From NCBI GenBank assembly GCA_013298265.1, contig JAAFHE010000121.1:1-8589 (forward strand): 8,589 nucleotides of DNA. The letters are read 5' to 3'. The notes below the pieces were generated by a model. It had not been told where the DNA came from. It made no database searches and saw nothing but the letters and a program-made list of their open reading frames with translations. Every line of letters begins with the position of its first letter. Position 1 is the stretch's first letter. The stretch comes from Lysobacterales bacterium. GTDB taxonomy: Bacteria > Pseudomonadota > Gammaproteobacteria > Xanthomonadales > Rhodanobacteraceae. The position numbers and the translations under genes are program-made. This document shows, piece by piece, positions 1 through 6,800 of this stretch.

Positions 1-3000
1 TGGAAGGTGTAGCCGACGTCGGTGCAGTGGCCATTGGGCTGGGAATACGCGCGCATCGGGTAGACGGCGGTGTCGCCACCGGCGCTGACCTGCACGCGGG
101 AGCGCGTTGCTGGATGGCTGGGCGGTGCGACGTGGAAAACGGCACCGTCCACGTCGGTCGTCAGCGACAGCGGCCCGGGACCGGTGCACGCATGACCCAG
201 GAGCTGGACCGCGTCAGCCGGGCAGCCGCCGTCGCCGAAATGCGAGAACAGCGTGGCGCCGACGAACGGGCCATACGCGGGAACATCCAGGCACATCGCC
301 TCGGACATGTCGCTGCTGACCGCCACGTTGACGGGTGTGTTGGAGATCGGCGTGTCGTAGTCGTCGGTGACGACGACGCGGAAGCGGTCGTAGCCGAGGA
401 TGAGGTGGTTGGCGGTGTCGGTCGCTGCTGGCCCTTCGGCGAAGCGCACGCGGCTGGGCGGACCGGGCAGGATCTCCGCGACGAAGGATTCGCCGGCGTC
501 GATCGCGCCATCGGCGCTGGCGGCACTGACCGTGACCTCGGCGATGCCGAGCCATTGCGGTGCCGCGTCGGGCTGCAGCAACGCGTAGCGGCCGGCTGGA
601 CTGCGCTCGGCGAGCTTGAGGCGCACCTGCGCGGCGCCGGAGGCATCGGACACGGTCTGCACGCTCGTGGCCTCGTGGCCGCTGGCGTCAATGAGCTTGC
701 TGTCGCTGATCGTGGTGCGGAAGGTGACGGCGGCGCCCTTGACCGGGCGGCCCGCGGTGTCGAGCACGTAGGCGCGCAAGGGTTGGGCCAGCATCTGCGT
801 GGCGACCGCACGCTGGCGCTGGGTGCTGCGGTCGAGCGTAAGAATCGCCGCGGCCAGCGGGTTCTCGTTGGGCGGCAGCGCCGAGGGATCGCCGAGCACG
901 GCGACCAGATCCTGCAGATACCACAGCTCCGGCGGCAGCGTGGTCGAACCCCCGGCGAGCTGGCCGGCAATGAAGTAGCCGCTCTCGCCGGTCGACAGCG
1001 ACCGCACGCGCCAGACCGCGCCGGTCCAGGCGTCCTGCGTGAGAGATTCGGCCGGCACGTCCACCACGTAGCCGCGAGCGAGCCAGTCGTCGATCGCGGC
1101 GACGACGGCGGGCGGCTGCTGCACGCCGCCGCTGCCGCTGGCCGCGTTGAGCGTGAGCACCGTGCGGCCCTGGCTGCGGGCGAGCGCCAGGCCCTTGTCG
1201 GCGGAAATACTCGCGACGCTCCACTGCTGTTCGAACACGCGGTGTTCGAGGGCGGAACCCTGCAGCGCCGATAGCGCGGTCCAGTCGGATTCGGCGGCAT
1301 TGGTCGCGACCGCGGCGAAGGCTTCGGCCGGGCGCAGGGCCACGTCGAGGGCGACGCCGCGCCAGCGCATCGCGGTCGCGAGTCCGCCGAGACGCTCGAC
1401 GCGGTACTGGCTGATGACGAGCGCGGCGGAGGGGAACGGCCGCACGACGCCGACGCCGGAAAGTGCTGCGAGTTCGTCGTCGTCGCCGTTCCACGTGGCC
1501 AGATAGCGTGCGCCGAGGTTTGCGAGCAGGCGTGCGCCGCGCTGTTCGCTGTCGCCGGGCAGCGCGGCGGCGTGATCGGGCAGGATGGCGCTGTCGGACA
1601 CGTCGATGGCCAGGGCAGTCTGTCCGCCGGCGATCAGGGTCTGGGCGAAGCCGGCGCTGCCGCCCGGGCCTTCGAACGTGAGTTCGACGCGGTGGCGCGC
1701 TGCGGTGTCGATCGGCGCGGTGCCGGCGCGCTCGGCCTGGCCGGCGACGAGCAGGATCGGCCGCACGCGATACAGATACGGCGGGGTGCGGCCCATGCCG
1801 CCGTGGGCGTCGACGATTGCGCCATCGTCGATCGACGCGGGCTGATACGCGAGGCTGATACGGCGTCCGGCGAGCTGCGCGACGCCGATGCGCGTATCGA
1901 GCGCGACCGGGGCATCGGCGGCCTCGCCGCTGCGCACGACCAGGTGCAGCTGCTGGCGCAGGCGCTCGGGCAGTTGCGCGAACTCGCCGGTGACCGCGAG
2001 CACGGGCATCGGCAGGCTGGCCGGCAGCAGCTCCAGTGGCGGTGCGGCTACCGCGTGCTGCGCGAGCAGGGACTCGTAGCTCACGGCCGGTGTCTGCGCG
2101 CCGAGCGCCGAGGTGATCTGGTCGCGCAGGCGTTGCAGCGGCGACTCGTTGCGCGGCTGCTGCAGGTGCTGGTCGATGAAAGCGTTGGCATCGAACGGGG
2201 CGCGCGCGAACGCGCCGCCGGCGGCGACGAAGCGATGCGGCTTGAGCGCGGGCGCGAGTCCGATCCAGCTGCGGCCGCTGCGGTCCGCGCTGCTGCCGCG
2301 GTAGTTGGACATCGGCAGAAACGCCGAGACGAAGGTGTGTTCGATCGCGTAGGCGGCGATGCGGCCGCCGCGCACGACCGGCCGATGCGCGATGCCGGCC
2401 GCGGCCAGCGCGAGGCCGACCTTGTCGCCACGTACGCCGAGGCTCGCGGCGAGATCGTCCAGGCCGACCTCGACCACGCCGTGCACGTAGCGCGCCGGTG
2501 CGCGGCTGGCGCGCAGCAGCGCGATCAGCAGGCTGGCCTGGTCGACGTCGTTGCCCGACAGGCTGCGCAGGGTCGCGTCGGCATCCTGGCGCGCGCCCGC
2601 ATACCAGCGCGTGCGCACCGTGCTGCGCACGAAATCGGCGATGCGCGTGTAGTCGTGGCCGAGGCTCGCCGCGTGGGCGAGTATGGCCGGCGACAGCGTG
2701 GCATCGGCGCTGTCGGCGTAGTCGGCGGGCTGCGGTTCGACGTCGGCGTCGGCGACGGCATAGCTCGGCACGATGGCCGGCGTCATCGCTGGTTCGCGCG
2801 CCGGCAGGCGCGGCCGATGCACGGGCAGCGGGTTGGCGCCATAGACTGGTGCGTCCTGCGCCTCGGTCGCGAGCAGTGCCTCGAGTTCGGCGGTCACGGC
2901 CGCGCCGACCGGAGTCGCGCCGGATTGCGCGGCCAGCGTGCTGCGCAGCGTACCGGCCGCGGTGGTGACGGCGCGCAGGTGCTCGCGCAGGCGCTGCGTC

Positions 3001-3830
3001 TGCCCTGCCGCTTGCGCGGCGGCGGTCGCGGGCAGCGATTTTTTGTCCAGCGCGGCCTGCTGCTGTTCCAGGCGCAGATCGAGCAGCAGCGCCTGGGCCT
3101 GCAGCGCGTCGCTCGCGGCGATCAGGCGTGACCGCGCGGTGCCGCTGTCGACGCCACGCTTGTGCAATCTGGCGAGAACGCCGCGCAGCGTTTCGCGGGC
3201 CTGCGCGAAGCCGGCGGAAGCGGATTCGTCGGCGGGCGTATCGCTACCGGCAGAGGAGTCGTCAGCGTGCGTGTAGCTGCCGGCGGCAGAATCATCGGAC
3301 TGCGCGTGCGCGATTCCGTGTGGTTGAGCGCTGCGCAGGCTAGCGATGGCTGCGCGCGCGTCCTCGCCGCGCAGCAGGGTATCGACGACGTCCTGCGGCG
3401 ATGCCGCGGCCGCTACGGCTGATGGCCCCGCGGATGCCGGCGCCACGTCCACCGCGCCGCGTTTCACGGGGCGCGCGGCGGTCGCCGACGATGGCGTCGC
3501 GGCTGTCGGTGTCGCGTCGGCATCCTCGCGTTGTTCGCTTCGTGCTGCGGCCGGGGCATCCGCAGCCGGTTGCGCCGCCGCCTCGAGCTGCGCGCGCAGC
3601 GCCGCGACGACCGCGCTGCGCGGCATGGCAGCGGTCACGCGCGGTAGCGTGAGTCCGTGCAGGGCTGTTGCTGCCGGTGCTGCCGGTGCGTGCCGGGTGG
3701 GCGACCGATCGGTAGCGCGATCGGCGAGTGCGACCGGCGCACTCGCCGCAGCGGCCGCCGTAAGCGCGAAGCTCAGCGCGGCGGTAACGAAGTGGGAGGT
3801 CCGAAAAGGTGTCATCCGTGGCGTTTTCAT
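1..3830 (-). CDS. Secreted transglutaminase-like protein with Big_1 domains, Rhs-locus type (3'-partial)
   Basis: The frame is open for 1276 codons from ATG 3828-3830 to the left edge with no stop; I checked it codon by codon. The order is: signal peptide (1-36), Ala/Pro/Asp-rich linker (about 37-175), acidic repeat (179-207), helical segment (about 207-317), P-x-x-x-P-R-L-P-A-R-E-P linker, transglutaminase-like domain (about 377-535), a long mixed region to about 1000 with a W-T-G...G-Y-F-I-A-G motif at 932-961, and two Big_1 domains (1015-1105 and about 1119-1240). There is no cysteine before residue 1180. I recognise the overall plan from proteins encoded beside Rhs/YD-repeat genes in proteobacteria and myxobacteria. 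No enzymatic activity is expected, because the catalytic Cys and Asp positions are replaced. The start is supported by a GGAG box seven bases upstream; Met6 is a weaker alternative. The gene probably shares a transcript with the upstream gene. Confidence 0.93.
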   Translation of the reverse strand, partial: MKTPRMTPFRTSHFVTAALSFALTAAAAASAPVALADRATDRSPTRHAPAAPAATALHGLTLPRVTAAMPRSAVVAALRAQLEAAAQPAADAPAAARSEQREDADATPTAATPSSATAARPVKRGAVDVAPASAGPSAVAAAASPQDVVDTLLRGEDARAAIASLRSAQPHGIAHAQSDDSAAGSYTHADDSSAGSDTPADESASAGFAQARETLRGVLARLHKRGVDSGTARSRLIAASDALQAQALLLDLRLEQQQAALDKKSLPATAAAQAAGQTQRLREHLRAVTTAAGTLRSTLAAQSGATPVGAAVTAELEALLATEAQDAPVYGANPLPVHRPRLPAREPAMTPAIVPSYAVADADVEPQPADYADSADATLSPAILAHAASLGHDYTRIADFVRSTVRTRWYAGARQDADATLRSLSGNDVDQASLLIALLRASRAPARYVHGVVEVGLDDLAASLGVRGDKVGLALAAAGIAHRPVVRGGRIAAYAIEHTFVSAFLPMSNYRGSSADRSGRSWIGLAPALKPHRFVAAGGAFARAPFDANAFIDQHLQQPRNESPLQRLRDQITSALGAQTPAVSYESLLAQHAVAAPPLELLPASLPMPVLAVTGEFAQLPERLRQQLHLVVRSGEAADAPVALDTRIGVAQLAGRRISLAYQPASIDDGAIVDAHGGMGRTPPYLYRVRPILLVAGQAERAGTAPIDTAARHRVELTFEGPGGSAGFAQTLIAGGQTALAIDVSDSAILPDHAAALPGDSEQRGARLLANLGARYLATWNGDDDELAALSGVGVVRPFPSAALVISQYRVERLGGLATAMRWRGVALDVALRPAEAFAAVATNAAESDWTALSALQGSALEHRVFEQQWSVASISADKGLALARSQGRTVLTLNAASGSGGVQQPPAVVAAIDDWLARGYVVDVPAESLTQDAWTGAVWRVRSLSTGESGYFIAGQLAGGSTTLPPELWYLQDLVAVLGDPSALPPNENPLAAAILTLDRSTQRQRAVATQMLAQPLRAYVLDTAGRPVKGAAVTFRTTISDSKLIDASGHEATSVQTVSDASGAAQVRLKLAERSPAGRYALLQPDAAPQWLGIAEVTVSAASADGAIDAGESFVAEILPGPPSRVRFAEGPAATDTANHLILGYDRFRVVVTDDYDTPISNTPVNVAVSSDMSEAMCLDVPAYGPFVGATLFSHFGDGGCPADAVQLLGHACTGPGPLSLTTDVDGAVFHVAPPSHPATRSRVQVSAGGDTAVYPMRAYSQPNGHCTDVGYTF
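111..476 (-). other. Big_1-like Ig domain 2 with cysteine-bearing insertion
   Basis: Residues about 1119-1240 begin P-S-R-V-R-F-A-E-G, continue with V-V-V-T-D-D-Y-D-T-P-I-S-N-T-P-V-N-V and end with L-T-T-D-V-D-G-A-V-F. Between the latter two lies an insertion of about 45 residues rich in Gly, Asp and Phe, holding Cys1180, Cys1203 and Cys1215. These are the first cysteines of the protein. The insertion makes the domain longer than a usual Big_1 unit. Confidence 0.65.
516..788 (-). other. Big_1 (invasin/intimin-like) Ig domain 1
   Basis: Residues 1015-1105 show the Big_1 plan: A-Y-V-L-D-T-A-G-R-P-V-K-G-A-A-V-T-F near the start, V-S-D-A-S-G-A-A-Q-V-R-L in the middle, and a final V-T-V-S-A strand. 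Such domains form rigid stalks in surface adhesins. There is no cysteine in this copy. Confidence 0.75.
948..1037 (-). other. W-T-G...G-Y-F-I-A-G motif of Rhs-locus transglutaminase-like proteins
   Basis: Residues 932-961 read W-T-G, then a strand, S-T-G-E-S-G-Y-F-I-A-G, then A-G-G. I recall the pattern W-x-G-x-[GA]-Y...TG...Y-x-I-S-G-G-x-x-G-G from proteins with a transglutaminase-like domain encoded with Rhs repeats. It supports the family assignment independently of the transglutaminase-like core. Its function is unknown to me. Confidence 0.5.
2226..2702 (-). other. Transglutaminase-like domain, catalytic Cys and Asp replaced
   Basis: The nucleophile helix is recognisable as S-G-N-D-V-D-Q-A-S-L-L-I-A-L-L-R-A, followed by P-A-R-Y-V-H-G as in bacterial transglutaminase-like domains (usual pattern G-x-C-x-x-x-A-x-L-x-x-A-L-L-R-A-x-G-I-P-A-R). 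The Cys position is Asp428. The His strand is E-H-T-F-V with His498. The final strand reads W-I-G-L-A-P-A where W-x-x-L-D-P is usual, so the third triad residue is Ala526. The fold signature is strong while chemistry looks lost, so a binding role is likelier than crosslinking or proteolysis. Confidence 0.8.
2880..3212 (-). other. Alpha-helical, possibly coiled-coil segment
   Basis: Residues about 207-317 are rich in Ala, Leu, Gln, Arg and Glu and poor in Gly and Pro. Heptad-like hydrophobic spacing is clearest around 237-264, with A-L-Q-A-Q-A-L-L-L-D-L-R-L-E-Q-Q. This suggests a helical hairpin or an oligomerisation stalk before the transglutaminase-like domain. Confidence 0.5.
3210..3296 (-). 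repeat. Short acidic D-D-S-x-A-G-S repeat
   Basis: Residues 179-207 contain about two and a half imperfect copies of a D-D-S-[AS]-A-G-S-x-T-x-A unit, the last degraded to A-D-E-S-A-S-A-G. It is a flexible acidic spacer between the Ala-rich linker and the helical segment. Such spacers vary in copy number between strains. Confidence 0.65.
3723..3830 (-). other. Sec signal peptide
   Basis: The basic N-region (M-K-T-P-R-M-T-P-F-R) is followed by a hydrophobic stretch, V-T-A-A-L-S-F-A-L-T and then an Ala run. A plausible signal peptidase I site follows A-L-A at residues 34-36. No Cys is present, so it is not a lipoprotein. The mature protein is expected in the periplasm or outside the cell. Confidence 0.8.
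3827..3830 (-). promoter_or_regulatory. ATGA stop/start overlap
   Basis: The TGA of the upstream gene and the ATG of the downstream gene share bases (minus strand ATGA). This arrangement usually goes with translational coupling in a shared transcript, and there is no room for a separate promoter between the genes. Confidence 0.9.
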
Positions 3831-6800
3831 GGTGAATCTCCGGCCTGCGTGCGGTCGGCGCCAAGGTCCGGCAGCCGTGCCGGTGCGAACAGCAGCGACG
3901 GTAGCCACCCGAAGCTGGCCTGAGGTTTGCCGGTGCTGGTTTCGAAATCGTCGCAGTACAGCGGGTCGTCGATATCGCCGTCGAAGTTGTTGCGGAACAG
4001 CAGGTCGATGGGCCGGCGGGTGGGACAGCCCTGGCGGATCTGCACCTCGAGCGAGGCGAGTTCGGTCCAGACGCTCTGGCCGGTCGCGTCGCGCAGCTCG
4101 GCGGCAATGCCGACGCGATAGCCGCCGGTCGCGAGCGTACCGGTCGCGAATGTGGAGTTACGTGTGATTTCCGCGCCGACGGCAAGGCTTACCGCATAGC
4201 TGTCCTGCGTGATCAGCGCGCCGTCGGCGGCGCGCAATTGCACGCGCACCGGGGTTGCAGCCAGCGCGAGGGTGCCGGGGTTGCGCAGGGTGTAGCGCAG
4301 CGACAGTGGATCGCCGCGCCGCACGCTGATGCCGGCGTCGAGGAACAGCGCGGCGAGCGTTTCGCCGGCGGCGGGCACGTAGCTGATCGTGACGGCGACC
4401 GCGTCGCCGACGTTGCCGGCACGATCGGTCGCGTGCAGGTGTAGCGTGTTGGCGCCCGGCACTAGCGTCGCTGCTGCCGTGCGGAACAGACCGTTCGCGT
4501 CGGCGCGCACGACCGTGTCGAGTCCCGGCGCCTGTACCGCGACGTCGGCGTCCGGCTCGGTGCGGCCGGCGATTTCCTGCGCGGCCGTGGTGACGGTGCT
4601 GCCCGGCACCGGTGTGTCGACGACGACGCCCGGCGCCTCGCGATCAATCGTGAAGGCGATTTCGCGCGTCGCGCGATTGCCCGCTGCATCGTCGGCTTCG
4701 ACGCGCAGCCGGTAGGCGCCGTCCGCGGCAATGACACTGCCGCTCGCGTAGGGCTGGCCGTTGAGCTGCAGCGTGGTCGTGGCGAGGTGCGTGTCGGTCA
4801 CGTCGATCTGCGGCGTCACGGCGTGATTGACCAGATCGCCGTCGGCGACGCCGGTGATTGCGATCTGCGGCGGGAGGTTGTCGACGGTGAACGCGATCGC
4901 GGCGAGCGGCGTTTCGTTGCCCGCGGCGTCGCGTGCGCGCAGGCGGTGGTCGTGCGCGCCGTCGGCGAGCTTCAGCGCGGCGCTCTCGAACGCATCGCCG
5001 CCGGTCGCGGCCAGCGCGCTCCACGATCCGCCATCGACGCTGGCCTCCACCGTCACCGGCGCGCTGAGCGCATCGCTGGCCTGCGCGCGCAATCGCAGCG
5101 GCGCGGCGACGACCGCGCCGGCCAGTGGCGTGATCGCTTGCAGCAGCGGCGGCGTGCGGTCGACGATCTGCACGCCCTGGGTATCGAGCGTGATCCATTG
5201 GCTGTCGCGCAGGATTTCCAGCCGCAGCTCGATGCCGCCGAGCGGCCATGTCGACGTCGCGAACTCCGGCGTGTCGGCGAAGATTTCGCTGCCAGCGAAC
5301 GCGCGTGCGTAGTCGCGCTGTGCGAGCACGCTGCTGTCCGGCGCGAGGACGCGCAGACGGATGCTCTGCGCGGGCAGCGCGACGGTGCCGGGATTGCGTA
5401 GCTGCAGCGCGACGGACAGCGGCGTGCCGTGGGCGAGTTCGGCCTGGCCCGGCTGCAGCGTGCCGACGAGTGGCTGCGCGGTGGCGGCCTCGTAGCGCAC
5501 GGTCACGCGGCGCGTCGGACTGGTATTGCCGGCGCGATCGGTCGCGCTGGCGTCGATGGGGTTGTCGCCCTCGACCAGCGGCACCGCGGTGAAGACGGCG
5601 CGGCCGGCTGCATTGGCGGGTTGCTCCGCACTGAACGCGCCGACCTGCAGCGCGACGCGCGCATCGGCCTCGCTGTCGACGATCACCTCGACTGCACTCG
5701 TGCCTAGCACGCTGGCGTCGGCCGGACTGACGATGGCGAGTGCCGGCGGCGTGCGGTCGAGCGTGAAATGCAGACTCGCGAACGTCTCGTTGCCGGCGGT
5801 GTCGCGGGCCTGCACGGCGATCGTATAGCTGCCGTCGGCGCTGATGGGTGTGCCGGAAACATAGGCTGCGCCGTTGAGCCGCACGCTCGTGCGTGTGCTG
5901 TCGAGATGCGTGTCGGCGATCGTGATCGTCGGCGTCGTGATCTGGTTGGTCAGTGCGCCTTCGGCGATACCGGCGATCGTGACCTGCGGCGCGGTCGCAT
6001 CGACGGCGAACGCCGTCGGTGCGCTGACACTCTCGTTGTTCCAGCGGTCGCGTGCGCGCACGGTGATGCGGTGCGCGCCGTCCGCAAGGCCGCCGATGAG
6101 CAGGCTCCAGCGGCCGCCCGCGTCCAGCGACAGCGGCCGCCAGATGCCGTCGTCGACGCGTGCATGGGCTTGCGCGACGTCCGAGTGCGCGTCGGCGATC
6201 AGCGCGCGCAGGTTCACAAGTGCCGGCTCAAGCGTGTCGGGTATCGGCGACTGGATCACGATCGTGGGCGCCTGCTCGTCGAGCGCGGCGAAGCCCAGGC
6301 GTGCGAGATCGCGCCAGTTGCCGGCGGCGTCGCCGGGCAGGCGCGCGTCGAGCACGGCGATATAGCTGCCGAGCACGAGCGGCGGCACGCCGAGTTCGAT
6401 CGTCTGTTCGCGGCTCGCGCCGGCAGCGAGATCGAGGGTTTCCTCGCGCTCGAACGCGTTCGTGAGCGCGGGTGTGCGCAGCACGCGCAGGCGCAGCTGC
6501 AGGCCGGCGAGTGCGGCACCGGCGTTGTCGACGCGATAGACGAGCGTATCGCCGCGGCCGGCGACGACACGGCCGTCGGGCGCCAGCGTGAGCGCGCCGG
6601 TCAGCGGCGGGCTCGTGCCGGCTTCGACGAGCCGCACGCTGGATTCGGTGCTTGCCGCGTAGCCCGGTGCGATCAGTCGCAGCCGCAGCGTGTAGACGCC
6701 GGGCGGTATACCGCGCGTGTCCCAGCGATCGGTCTTGCGCAGCTCATAGCCCGGCTGCAGCGCGCCCAGCGCCTGCGTGGCGGCCCACAGCTCCGCGCCG

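Noticed and set aside
27..1274. Open reading frame of 415 codons on the plus strand
   Set aside because: It is the exact antisense register of the minus-strand gene. It stays open only because that gene avoids TTA, CTA and TCA codons, and it ends exactly where the sense gene uses a CTA Leu codon. The protein is Arg/Gly/Ala-rich with no domain.
161..1300. Minus-strand open frame of 379 codons overlapping the second gene
   Set aside because: It is a different frame from the verified continuous frame. Its translation is Pro/Arg/Ser/Ala-rich noise typical of shifted frames in GC-rich genes.
2226..2702. An active transglutaminase or cysteine protease
   Set aside because: The Cys and Asp triad positions are Asp and Ala, and no cysteine exists anywhere in the first 1179 residues.
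1572..3131. Open reading frame of 519 codons on the plus strand
   Set aside because: Same antisense register; it stops where the sense gene uses a TCA Ser codon. The sense strand carries the signal peptide and the transglutaminase-like and Big_1 signatures.
3700..3830. A promoter or terminator between the two genes
   Set aside because: The genes overlap by four bases and I see no -35/-10 pair or stem-loop with a T run near the junction.
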